Shown: positions 37,093 to 44,718 of the stretch, piece after piece
Layout of the letters: every line of letters starts with the position of its first letter
Numbering within the stretch: position 1 is the stretch's first letter
Source: Cognatundibacterium squillarum
GTDB lineage: Bacteria; Pseudomonadota; Gammaproteobacteria; Burkholderiales; Burkholderiaceae_D
Direction: 5' to 3'
NCBI RefSeq assembly: GCF_014652435.1
Contig: NZ_BMYU01000001.1
Location: 310,001 to 374,000, forward strand
DNA: 64,000 nt
Translations under genes and position numbers: made by a program
Notes under the pieces: model-generated
What the model saw: the letters and a program-made list of their open reading frames with translations, nothing else
Database searches by the model: none
What the model was told of the DNA's origin: nothing

Positions 37093-37455
37093 GCGAAAGC
37101 TTTCCAGTAGATGACGATGAAGTGGCTGTGGTCAGCACAAAATAAAACGAACGTTCGCTTATTATAGCCACTTTTCAGGCAATGCACTTTCCGCTCAGAA
37201 AGATGGCATAAGCCGCACACCCGCAACCCGTAACATCGTTTGCTTTGAGAGTTTTCCGGTCCAGACGGTTGGATCGGCTGCCGGATGACAGTCCGGCGCG
37301 TCAGCAAACCGTAGTCACATCATGCAGAAATCGTCATTTGTATTTTCCGGACAGCCAGAGTTTCTGCCGACGATCGCCGGATTGGTATGCCAGAATCCGC
37401 ATTTGAGCCAATTTTTGGCATTTTCCGGCACTTTTGCGTGTGCAGAACAGGAGGC
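37093..37455. other. Gene-free stretch of about 360 bp containing repeat copy B
   Basis: No gene was recognised in this stretch. The left part (37093-37310) contains the hydrolase promoter region and short AT-rich segments. The right part holds dispersed-repeat copy B. A minus-strand open frame (37320-37742) crosses it but runs antisense-frame through the lipoprotein-like gene downstream and is treated as spurious. Confidence 0.5.
37315..37410 (+). repeat. Dispersed intergenic repeat, copy B
   Basis: The plus strand shares ATCATGCAGAAATCGTCATT, TTTCTGCCGACGA and GAATCCGCATTTG with copies A and C, at about 80-85% identity by eye over 95 bp, with no indels in the aligned core. On the minus strand it reads NAD..IRRSSAET.AVRK, the same frame as the other copies. 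Confidence 0.8.
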
Positions 37456-38106
37456 TCAGCGCCCTGCCAGTGACTCCAGCACCGATTTCGCCGCCTGATC
37501 CGCCACTTCCAGCACGACTTTGCCGTAAGGATGGGCAGCGAAGCCCTGTCCGCCGAACACTTGCTGTTTGCCGATGGGCGCATCACCCTCCACTTCTGCG
37601 CTGAAACGATGGCGGGCAACCAGTTGCCCTTCGGTGGTGTCGTAAATATCGAGATCCAGCTCGATTGCACGATGATGCTTCGTCCACAGGCCGAACAACA
37701 GGCTGGTCTGGCGCATGCCGGTATTGCGAATTTCTCCGGCAATCACATAGCGCACACCATAGGCTTTGGCGACTTGCGCCAGTAAAGCCGGCGTCGGTGT
37801 TTTCGCGGGCCATTCGGTGGATAAAAAATCCGGTGTGATACGCAGCGAAACTTGCTGGCTTTGCTCCAGCCGCCGCGCCAGTTCGCGCGGGAAGCCCTGT
37901 GCAATATCATCCAGATCGGCGCTTTGCGCCGGTTTATTCACGATAAATCCGGTCATCAGTATCGCTTTTCCGGCTTCACGCACCGGCGTCACAGATTGCA
38001 CTTGCACACCGGCATTGGCAGGCGAAATCACTGCAGCGCATAAACTCAGCAATACAAGCAGATTGCGGGTAGCGGATAACAGCGTATGGCGAACGGGATT
38101 TTTCAT
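37456..38106 (-). CDS. Secreted protein with an LpoB/FlgT/TolB-N-like domain
   Basis: A 216-aa secreted protein: the chosen start at 38106 (MKNPVRH) is the third of three consecutive ATGs and lies 6 bp after CTGAGG. A signal peptide ends at SPANA. The body contains AILMTGFIVNKPAQSADLDD, FPRELARRLEQSQQVSLRI, AQVAKAYGVRYVIAGEI, and a closing helix VADQAAKSVLESL. This order of a beta-strand, an Arg/Lys-rich helix and a YVIAGE segment resembles flagellar assembly protein FlgT and the LpoB/TolB N-terminal fold. Family identity is tentative; a role in the cell envelope is inferred from the secretion signal. Confidence 0.6.
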   Translation of the reverse strand: MKNPVRHTLLSATRNLLVLLSLCAAVISPANAGVQVQSVTPVREAGKAILMTGFIVNKPAQSADLDDIAQGFPRELARRLEQSQQVSLRITPDFLSTEWPAKTPTPALLAQVAKAYGVRYVIAGEIRNTGMRQTSLLFGLWTKHHRAIELDLDIYDTTEGQLVARHRFSAEVEGDAPIGKQQVFGGQGFAAHPYGKVVLEVADQAAKSVLESLAGR

Positions 38107-38327
38107 CATCATCCTCAGAATCAATATCAGATAAGCATCGCACAGGACGCAACAACTGCATTTGATTTCTTTACGGCAGGAAACCCGCGTTCTGTAACGG
38201 TTTCCCGATGCACTCCGCGCTTGTCGCCCGGAATCCACATTTCCGGGAAAAAACACGGCATCTGTTCACAGTCTGTGCTGTTATCTGCCATACAATGCCA
38301 GATCTTACCTGCAAGACACTTTTTTCT

Positions 38328-38891
38328 ATGTCCGAACTGAAGCTGACACCAGCCCGCGCGGAAGATGCCGCAGCGGTACTGGCCTTTGAGCGCGAAAACC
38401 GCGCGCATTTTGAACGCTGGATTGCCAGCCGCGGCGATGCCTACTACCACCTTGCGCAAGTGGAAAAAAGTCTGCAAGAAGCCCAATGGATGTGGGCTGC
38501 CGGACGCGAATACCACGTACTGGCATGGCATCAGGAAACGCTGGTCGGCCGTCTGACCATACGGAATATTGAACGCACCTACTATCAGAAAGGCGAAATC
38601 GGTTACCGCTTCGCAGAAGCTTCCGGCGGACGCGGCTTCGCCAGTGCCGCGGTGAATCTGCTTGCGCAAAAAGCCTTTGCAGAATTTGGTCTGCACCGAA
38701 TTGAATCCAAAATTATCGTCGACAACCTGCCCTCGGTCGGCGTGATGCGCAAAAGCGGATTCCGGCAGTACGGACATGCCAGATCCGCTGTGTTACGCCA
38801 TGATCAGTGGCACGATTTACTACTGTTTGAACGCCTGCATCCGGACTTCGTAACAGCGGAGCCGCCAACTGAGCCGGCGCAGAAACTCTGA
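38328..38891 (+). CDS. GNAT-family N-acetyltransferase (RimJ/RimL-like)
   Basis: A 187-aa acetyl-CoA-dependent N-acetyltransferase. The RimJ/RimL-type pattern is visible: ELKLTPARAEDAAAVLAFE at the start, then GEIGYRFAEASGGRGFAS (acetyl-CoA loop), LHRIESKIIVDNLPSVGVM (beta-alpha segment), and a C-terminal KSGFRQYGHAR. The start at 38328 (MSELKL) is preferred; an in-frame start at 38208 would place 40 residues with no domain support upstream. The substrate could be a ribosomal-protein N-terminus or a small molecule. Confidence 0.85.
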   Translation: MSELKLTPARAEDAAAVLAFERENRAHFERWIASRGDAYYHLAQVEKSLQEAQWMWAAGREYHVLAWHQETLVGRLTIRNIERTYYQKGEIGYRFAEASGGRGFASAAVNLLAQKAFAEFGLHRIESKIIVDNLPSVGVMRKSGFRQYGHARSAVLRHDQWHDLLLFERLHPDFVTAEPPTEPAQKL

Positions 38892-39101
38892 AATAAGAAG
38901 CTGAAACCTGATGCCGGTTTCGTCACGCGGTGACGAAGTCATTCTCCGGCTGATAGTGAAAAAACACAATTCAACCCGCGGATTTGTCAGTCTGTCGCAA
39001 TCCGCTGGTTCTTGCCCGACGGACAAAACATAATCCACCCACGTTTTGAAGACAACAACGCTGCAACACAGCGTGAAACACCAACCATCAGGAGATTCTT
39101 T

Positions 39102-39722
39102 ATGCGCACCGCTCTCGTTCTTGCCAGTTTGCTGATTTCTCAGGTCGCTTTTGCCGGTGAATCTGTCCGCACCGTCACCAATTTCACAACGATCAAAGCA
39201 AAAGGCGCATTTAACATGGTGGTCGAAGTCGGCAAGAATCCTTCTGTGGTGGTCAAAGGCAGTAACCAGTTCGCAGACCGCATCAGCACCGAAGTCGTTG
39301 GTGATGAACTGCGCATTATGAACAAAGATCACAAAAACAATACCGTCAACAGCGACGATCAGGTCATCATCACCGTGCCGGCGCTGAACAGAATTAAAGT
39401 GGAAGGTGTCGGTGCAACGACGGTTTCCAATCTGAACAATAAAGAATTTGAAATTGAATACGAAGGCGTTGGCAAACTGGTCGCCAGCGGCAAATCCACC
39501 AATCTGCGTCTGAGCGCCAAAGGTGTTGGCATGGTCGATGCAAAACAACTGGTGGCAGAACAGGTTTCCGCTACGCTGGATGGCGTGGGCTCGGTCGATG
39601 TCCATGCGAAAAACCAGCTCAGCGCTTCTGTACACGGCATCGGTTCGCTGACTTACTACGGCAAACCAAAAACCGTCAGCAAAACGGCTGACGGCATCGG
39701 CAGCATCCGCGCCGGTGACTGA
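39102..39722 (+). CDS. Secreted head-GIN-domain protein (DUF2807)
   Basis: A 206-aa exported protein with signal peptide MRTALVLASLLISQVAFA and a GIN/DUF2807 beta-solenoid domain. Repeated short motifs are VEGVGATTVSNL, YEGVGKLVASG, AKGVGMVDAKQL, LDGVGSVDVHA and VHGIGSLTYYG, one rung per repeat. The start at 39102 follows AGGAGA. The function of the family is mostly unknown; it is thought to bind surface or envelope polymers. It is a single-gene unit followed by a terminator. Confidence 0.88.
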   Translation: MRTALVLASLLISQVAFAGESVRTVTNFTTIKAKGAFNMVVEVGKNPSVVVKGSNQFADRISTEVVGDELRIMNKDHKNNTVNSDDQVIITVPALNRIKVEGVGATTVSNLNNKEFEIEYEGVGKLVASGKSTNLRLSAKGVGMVDAKQLVAEQVSATLDGVGSVDVHAKNQLSASVHGIGSLTYYGKPKTVSKTADGIGSIRAGD

Positions 39723-39781
39723 TCACCCCGAATACCGGTAGTCTCTCTGTGCGTCCCTCTCCCCAGGTTACGGACGCTTAC

Positions 39782-39814
39782 TCCCCGGGAAATGCTTCCT
39801 CCCGGGGATTTTTT
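39782..39814 (+). terminator. Intrinsic terminator after the GIN gene
   Basis: The stem TCCCCGGGA / TCCCGGGGA with an 8-9-nt loop and a T run lies 60 bp after the stop, just before the end of the convergent DUF455 gene. Confidence 0.85.
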
Positions 39815-40619
39815 ACTGGCCCTGCAGCCAGACTAATTCTGACTCGGTAAATCCGGCCTGACGCCTTCCCTCCAGATTAAACGGTCCGCGCAGACGCGGC
39901 GCCTTATATCGTTCTGACAACACCGGATAGTAAGCAAGCGCATCATGCCCTTCTTTCCGGCATTGATAGTTGTACCAGCGGTTCCCGATCTCCACATGCC
40001 CGATTTCTTCATCGTAAATCGTTTGCATGATTTCACCGGCGCGCAAATCGCCCGCCTGTACCAGCTTTTGCATCAGCCCCGGTGTCACATCCAGCCCGCG
40101 TGCTTCCATGGTGCGCGGCACCAGTGCCAGACGTGCGGTCAGATCAGCTTTGGTTTTTTCCGCCATTTCCCACAGACTGTTATGGGCGGAAAAACTGCCA
40201 TACGGAAATCCGAGGTCACGTAAATGCGCGTTCAGCAAACTGAAGTGCTTAGCTTCTTCGCGTGCGACTTTCATCCAGTCGGTATAAAACGCCGGTGGCA
40301 TATCTGCAAAACGCCAGATGATATCGAGCGCCAGATTGATCGCATTCATTTCGATATGTGCCAGTGCATGCAGCAGAACAGCGCGGCCTTCGACCGTATG
40401 CATAGCACGCCGCCCGACTTTTCCCGGTGCTACCAGTTCCGGCTTAGCGGGACGGCCGGGAATGCCTTCCGGGCAGGCAAATTGCTGCGCCGTATCGCAA
40501 GGCATATTTTCAGGCAGGTTCAGCACAAAGCGGGATTTATCATCCGCATCGCAGATCAGCAAAGCTTGCAGCGCTGCAGCCCGCAATTCAGCAGGCGTTT
40601 CAGGTAGATAATTTGTCAT
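39813..40619 (-). CDS. DUF455 ferritin-like protein
   Basis: A 268-aa four-helix protein of the DUF455 family. Conserved Glu/His motifs typical of ferritin-like diiron sites appear: ALAHIEMNAINLALDIIWRF, VAREEAKHFSLLNAHL, and IYDEEIGHVEIGNRW. The start at 40619 (MTNYLPETP) is 59 codons inside the longer open frame and fits the family. Function is unproven. It shares a 141-bp divergent promoter region with the gamma carbonic anhydrase gene and converges with the GIN gene. Confidence 0.85.
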   Translation of the reverse strand: MTNYLPETPAELRAAALQALLICDADDKSRFVLNLPENMPCDTAQQFACPEGIPGRPAKPELVAPGKVGRRAMHTVEGRAVLLHALAHIEMNAINLALDIIWRFADMPPAFYTDWMKVAREEAKHFSLLNAHLRDLGFPYGSFSAHNSLWEMAEKTKADLTARLALVPRTMEARGLDVTPGLMQKLVQAGDLRAGEIMQTIYDEEIGHVEIGNRWYNYQCRKEGHDALAYYPVLSERYKAPRLRGPFNLEGRRQAGFTESELVWLQGQ

Positions 40620-40760
40620 TCGGCGTAGAAAAACGATTTTGGCGGGCAGTAAAGTGGCGGCAGATGTAAAATACCGGTCTTTCGCAGCATTGCCCCGTTC
40701 AGTGCGCCACACCAGTCCGGTGAGACGCGACGCAAAACCCGCTATTTTACGGAAATTCCT

Positions 40761-41285
40761 ATGCCAATCTACCAGTTGGGTCCGCATATCCCGCAAATTG
40801 ATGACACTGCGTACATCACCGATACCGCCAAACTGATCGGTAAAGTGCAGATTGATGCACGTGCCAGTATCTGGTTTGACGTGACGATTCGTGGTGACAA
40901 TGAGTTAATTCATATCGGGGAAAATTCCAACGTCCAGGAATCCTGCGTATTGCATACCGATCCGGGTTATCCGCTGACGGTGGGGCCAAACGTCACTATC
41001 GGCCATCAGGCCATGCTGCACGGTTGCACGATTGGCGAAGGTTCGCTGATCGGCATTCAGGCCGTCATTCTGAACGGTGCGAAAATCGGAAAAAACTGTC
41101 TGGTCGGTGCCGGTGCGCTGGTGACTGAAGGCAAAGAATTTCCGGACAATTCCCTGATCATCGGTGCACCGGCCAAAGCCGTGCGCACCCTGACCGAAGC
41201 CGATCTGGCCGGTATGCAGCGCAATACCGCCAATTACGCAGAACGTGGTCAGTTGTATAAAACTGAACTGAAACGCATAGATTAA
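40761..41285 (+). CDS. Gamma-class carbonic anhydrase family protein
   Basis: A 174-aa left-handed beta-helix protein with hexapeptide repeats. The N-terminal helix-start (MPIYQLGPHIPQIDD), the Zn-site HTDPGYPLTVGPNVTIGHQAMLHGC with three His, and the turn segment GIQAVILNGAKIG match YrdA/CaiE-type gamma-CA-like proteins. Bicarbonate/CO2 conversion is the assumed reaction, though many family members lack measurable activity. It is followed by a terminator and hslO. Confidence 0.92.
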   Translation: MPIYQLGPHIPQIDDTAYITDTAKLIGKVQIDARASIWFDVTIRGDNELIHIGENSNVQESCVLHTDPGYPLTVGPNVTIGHQAMLHGCTIGEGSLIGIQAVILNGAKIGKNCLVGAGALVTEGKEFPDNSLIIGAPAKAVRTLTEADLAGMQRNTANYAERGQLYKTELKRID

Positions 41286-41305
41286 GCCTGTGCCTCAGCC
41301 TTACC

Positions 41306-41337
41306 AACCCGGTTCCGGCTGTACGAACCGGGTTTTG
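41306..41337 (+). terminator. Intrinsic terminator after the gamma-CA gene
   Basis: The stem AACCCGGTTC / GAACCGGGTT with a 9-nt loop followed by TTT lies 20 bp after the gene. Confidence 0.82.
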
Positions 41338-41381
41338 TCGTTATGCGCCATGCAAACGGCAATTTTTAGCAAGAAGAGATT

Positions 41382-42308
41382 ATGAGCGATACATTACAAA
41401 AATTCATGTTTGAACACGCCGGTGTGCGTGGTGAGCTGGTGGAATTGCAAGCCTCCTGGCAACAAATTCAGGAACACCAGCAATATCCAGCGCCGGTGCG
41501 CAACCTGCTGGGTGAAATGATGGCAGCCGCCGCGCTGCTGTCCGCCAATCTGAAATTCAACGGCTCCATGATTCTGCAAGTGCATGGCGATGGCCCGGTC
41601 AAACTGCTGGTAGTGGAATGCGATTCCCAGCTGCGTCTGCGCGGCACTGCTAAGCTGCGTGAAGATGCGCCGATTGCCGATGACGCCAGCCTGCACGATC
41701 TGATCCACTCGCACGGCAATGGCCGCTGCGTGATCACGCTTGATCCGGCAGACAAAGTCCCCGGCCAGCAAGCGTATCAGGGCATTGTGCCGCTGGATGG
41801 TGATGATATCGCGACCATTCTGGAAAACTACATGCTGCGTTCGGAACAGCTGGACACCAAACTATGGCTGGCGGCTGATCATCAGAATGCACGCGGCATG
41901 CTGCTGCAAAAACTGCCGCGTCACGGCGGCACGCAGGCGCAGGTGGAAGATGAGCAACAGGCATGGAACCACGCTGTTATGCTGGGTGACACGCTGCGTC
42001 GTGAAGAGATGCTGGAACATGACATCCAGACCCTGATGCACCGTTTATTCTGGGAAGAAACCCTGCGCGTCTTCGATCCGCTGCACCCTTCTTTCCATTG
42101 CACCTGCAGCCGCGAAAAAGTCGGCAATATGCTGAAGATGCTGGGCGCACAGGAAGTGGAATCTGCGCTGGCGGATATGGGCAGCATTGAAGTGAAATGC
42201 GACTTCTGCGGCCAGAAACAGCAATTTGATGCCGTGGACTGCGCACAGTTGTTTATCGCAGATGCAACGACAGAAACCACTGTCAGCGACACCGCAACAC
42301 GCCACTGA
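41382..42308 (+). CDS. hslO: Redox-regulated chaperone Hsp33
   Basis: A 308-aa holdase that activates under oxidative stress by forming disulfides and releasing zinc. The N-terminal core has LVELQASWQQI and NLLGEMMAAAALLSANLKF. The redox switch is FHCTCSREKV and VKCDFCGQK, four cysteines in the usual C-x-C ... C-x-x-C arrangement. The ribosome-binding site AAGAAGAG precedes ATG at 41382. It is a single-gene unit, ending before a bidirectional terminator. Confidence 0.96.
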   Translation: MSDTLQKFMFEHAGVRGELVELQASWQQIQEHQQYPAPVRNLLGEMMAAAALLSANLKFNGSMILQVHGDGPVKLLVVECDSQLRLRGTAKLREDAPIADDASLHDLIHSHGNGRCVITLDPADKVPGQQAYQGIVPLDGDDIATILENYMLRSEQLDTKLWLAADHQNARGMLLQKLPRHGGTQAQVEDEQQAWNHAVMLGDTLRREEMLEHDIQTLMHRLFWEETLRVFDPLHPSFHCTCSREKVGNMLKMLGAQEVESALADMGSIEVKCDFCGQKQQFDAVDCAQLFIADATTETTVSDTATRH

Positions 42309-42359
42309 TCCCGCTGACCGGCGAATCACGTGGCGTTTCAGCTGAATGGCTGAAAGCTG

Positions 42360-42392
42360 AAAAAACGGGCTGCAATCGACGCAGCCCGTTTT
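42360..42392. terminator. Bidirectional terminator between hslO and the biosynthetic cluster
   Basis: The stem AACGGGCTGC / GCAGCCCGTT with a 7-nt loop has an A run on the left and T bases on the right. It can end hslO transcription on the plus strand and, with six T after the stem, the cluster coming from the minus strand. Confidence 0.85.
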
Positions 42393-42410
42393 GCTTTCCG
42401 GCCTGGATTT

Positions 42411-42470
42411 GGTGTTGGCTTCGGCTTTGGCTTTGGCTTTGGCTTTGGCTTTGGCTTTGGCTTTGGCTTT
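42411..42470. repeat. GGCTTT hexanucleotide tandem repeat
   Basis: From 42423 to 42470 there are eight uninterrupted copies of GGCTTT, preceded by two imperfect copies. On the minus strand this reads as alternating Lys-Ala, but the open frame there runs antisense into hslO and is not considered a gene. The 300-bp gap has otherwise only the terminator and repeat A. Confidence 0.95.
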
Positions 42471-42600
42471 CAGCAGCTTAGCGAATCGCTGGCATCTGTA
42501 GGAAAAATTGCAGAAGCAATAGCGTTTCACCCTTCACCAGCAGCCTGCCTCCTGTGCTCTGCAAACCACGCAGCGCCACCCGTTTTTTGCGGGAGCGACG

Positions 42601-42696
42601 CTACTATCATGCAGAAATCGTCATTCACACTTTCCGGAGAGCCAGACTTTCTGCCGACGACAGCCGGATCGCCATGCTGAAATCCGCATTTGGGGT
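42601..42696 (+). repeat. Dispersed repeat, copy A, overlapping the PPTase 3' end
   Basis: The plus strand shares ATCATGCAGAAATCGTCATT, CTTTCTGCCGACGA and GAAATCCGCATTTG with copies B and C. On the minus strand it encodes the last 21 or so residues of the phosphopantetheinyl transferase, including the TGA stop at 42625-42627. Confidence 0.82.
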
Positions 42697-43434
42697 ATTT
42701 TCGGGCTGCCAGAGGGCATTGTCAGCGCATACAGTGTCGTCATTACGGCAAGCCTTAAGCAGACCCTCAGCCTCGCAGCATTGCACACGCACAGGCTGCG
42801 CCGTACACAAAGCAGCCGAATAGCCCTCAGCCGCCGGAATTTCCTGAATACACCAGTCGGTACCGAGCTGATATTCCCATGCAGGCGCGACTTCTGCCGA
42901 CTGAAAATCTTCGCGGATAAAAATCGCTTGCGGCGGCAATTGCAGCCCCAGACCGGTGTGCTTCATCAGGGCTTCTTTGGCGACCCAGTGGCGGTAAAAC
43001 TGTTTGATTTTGTCTGTGTCAGACATACTATGCAGCCGCGTTTGCTCTGCCGTCTGCATGACATATGGTACTAATTGCTGCATGACTTCCGCTGTGGCCT
43101 GATGCGCTTCCAGATCCAGTCCGACCGGACATGCAGCAACCGCCAGCATGATGTGCTGCCCCGCGTGGCTCAGACTGAAATGCAGAGGCTCGGGTGTTTC
43201 TGATAGCAGCGAAGGTTTGCCAAGTGCGGAGTAGGAAAACCGCAAATCCGCAGCATCCCTGCCCGTGGCATCCGCCAGTGCAATGCGCAGGCCGTAATGC
43301 GCCTGATCAAACCGTTCTGTTAAGGTGGAAAAACGCAGACGGCTGCGACGCCGCTGCTCATGCTGATCAAACTGCAGTCCGGCAGCATACGCTCGCCGGA
43401 CTGCATGCCAGCGATACAAACGCACCGTCGGCAT
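42625..43434 (-). CDS. 4'-phosphopantetheinyl transferase (Sfp type) with repeat-derived tail
   Basis: Moves the phosphopantetheine arm from CoA onto carrier domains, here probably the ACP and the NRPS T domain of the same cluster. The 269-aa protein has the Sfp signature: LSHAGQHIMLAVAACPVGLDLEA (GxDxE metal site) and WVAKEALMKHTGLGL (W..KEA..K). The final residues from about 248 (NADFSMAIRLSSAESLALRK) come from dispersed repeat A and are probably not part of the ancestral enzyme. It lies 6 bp after the outer-membrane barrel gene, at the end of the cluster. Confidence 0.9.
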   Translation of the reverse strand: MPTVRLYRWHAVRRAYAAGLQFDQHEQRRRSRLRFSTLTERFDQAHYGLRIALADATGRDAADLRFSYSALGKPSLLSETPEPLHFSLSHAGQHIMLAVAACPVGLDLEAHQATAEVMQQLVPYVMQTAEQTRLHSMSDTDKIKQFYRHWVAKEALMKHTGLGLQLPPQAIFIREDFQSAEVAPAWEYQLGTDWCIQEIPAAEGYSAALCTAQPVRVQCCEAEGLLKACRNDDTVCADNALWQPENTPNADFSMAIRLSSAESLALRKV

Positions 43435-43440
43435 GCGGAC

Positions 43441-44718
43441 TCAGAACCCCGTGCGCAGTTGCAGATACAGCAGATTGTTATCTTTCAGCTGGCCGAAAAA
43501 ATGGCTGCGCGGCCCGAAATAACGCTCTGCACCGGCTTGTACATGCCATTGATCATTCAGTGCGTAATCCACTTTGACACGCCATAATCCGGCACGTTCC
43601 GGTGCCAGCATCAGACCGCTGACTTCTGCCACTAAGCTGTCATTCAGTTTGCGGGTTGCCAGTCGCCATGTCAGCCCGTACTGGGATGCAAGTGTCTGAT
43701 TCTGAAAACTGGCTTGCTGCATTGCCAGTGTTCTTTGCAAAGGATCTGCCAGACTCTGCGGATCACGCCAGCCGGATACGCGCTGCAACAGCACTTGTAC
43801 GCCCAGCGTGGTATTGCCACCCAGTTCGGCTTCCGGCCCGGCAACCAGCATCCACTGGTGACGTTTAGGCTGCAGCAAGGCGGCACTGTCTGCTTCCACG
43901 CTGTCGGTAAAACGGGAATACGCTGCTTCAGCACGCCAGATCAGACCGCCATAGCTGGCGCTGAAATCTGCACCCAGCACGGTTGCCTGCGCCGGACGCA
44001 TATGCAATTGCAAACCCTGTGCATTCATGCTGACATGTGCCAGTCCCGGCATCACGTCCGGCCCGCGCAGCAATGACAGCGAGGCGTCCACACCTTCTCC
44101 GCTGTAATCCCATTTCAGTGCCATGGCTTGCTGCTGCACTGCCTCAGACGCATGCCATTGCACACCCGGCATTGCCGGTAAGGGAATACGGTGACTCTGC
44201 AGCGCCGGTATCGCGATCAGACTGAATTGCCCGATACCGGTGCTGTAAATGAATTGCACGGCATCGCTGCCGTTGCGCTGATCAGCATCTTCCGGTGTCA
44301 GCAGCCGAAAATCTTTCGGGCTCAGATTATCGGTGGGATTCACACCATCAGCCCGTCCCCAGACCAGCAACTGCCGCCCGGCGCGGATCTGCACATCACC
44401 GAACTGCTGCCGCCAGTACAATTCGCGTAATGCACCGCGCCGCAGCGCTGGCGCATTTTCCGGTGTCTGCGCACGCAGCCAGCCTTTGGCAAGCACCTGA
44501 CCCGCAGCCCCCGCATCCAGTCTGAACTGACTCCACAGAGATGCCTGCGCGAGATTGCCATGCGCACTCAGCTGACGGTCACCGCTCCATAACTCGGCGC
44601 GGGCAGAATGCTGATGATCCATCGCAATTCCTGCATGTTCGTCGTCCGCACTTGCTGGCAGCGGCAATAATGCCGCCGCCAGTAAGGCCGGAGACCAGGC
44701 TCGCGGCAGCTTCATCAT
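43441..44718 (-). CDS. Outer-membrane beta-barrel protein, DUF1302-like
   Basis: A 425-aa exported protein: signal peptide MMKLPRAWSPALLAAALLPLPASA, then amphipathic strands ending in Phe (LYLQLRTGF), an outer-membrane sorting signal. The segment VQIRAGRQLLVWGRADGVNPTDNLSPKDF resembles DUF1302 barrels that occur next to RND/MMPL exporters and LolA-like proteins. The start overlaps the RND stop by 4 bp (ATGA). It is likely the outer-membrane partner for export of the cluster's product; that is inference from context. Confidence 0.8.
   Translation of the reverse strand: MMKLPRAWSPALLAAALLPLPASADDEHAGIAMDHQHSARAELWSGDRQLSAHGNLAQASLWSQFRLDAGAAGQVLAKGWLRAQTPENAPALRRGALRELYWRQQFGDVQIRAGRQLLVWGRADGVNPTDNLSPKDFRLLTPEDADQRNGSDAVQFIYSTGIGQFSLIAIPALQSHRIPLPAMPGVQWHASEAVQQQAMALKWDYSGEGVDASLSLLRGPDVMPGLAHVSMNAQGLQLHMRPAQATVLGADFSASYGGLIWRAEAAYSRFTDSVEADSAALLQPKRHQWMLVAGPEAELGGNTTLGVQVLLQRVSGWRDPQSLADPLQRTLAMQQASFQNQTLASQYGLTWRLATRKLNDSLVAEVSGLMLAPERAGLWRVKVDYALNDQWHVQAGAERYFGPRSHFFGQLKDNNLLYLQLRTGF

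Noticed and set aside
37320-37742. 140-codon minus-strand frame ending in the repeat B peptide
   Set aside because: It runs in another frame through the 3' end of the secreted-protein gene, lacks its own start signals, and only its end resembles the other repeat peptides.
38160-38260. Possible further decayed copy of the dispersed repeat upstream of the GNAT gene
   Set aside because: Only a short stretch (CCGGAATCCACATTT) resembles the consensus; the rest does not align, so it was not listed.
38919-38937. Hairpin TTCGTCAC/GTGACGAA after the GNAT gene
   Set aside because: Perfect 8-bp stem but no T run and no gene-regulatory context; too short to claim.
42045-42530. 161-codon minus-strand frame carrying a long Lys-Ala repeat
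   Set aside because: The Lys-Ala run is a by-product of the GGCTTT microsatellite, and most of the frame is antisense to hslO. No ribosome-binding site or family resemblance supports it.
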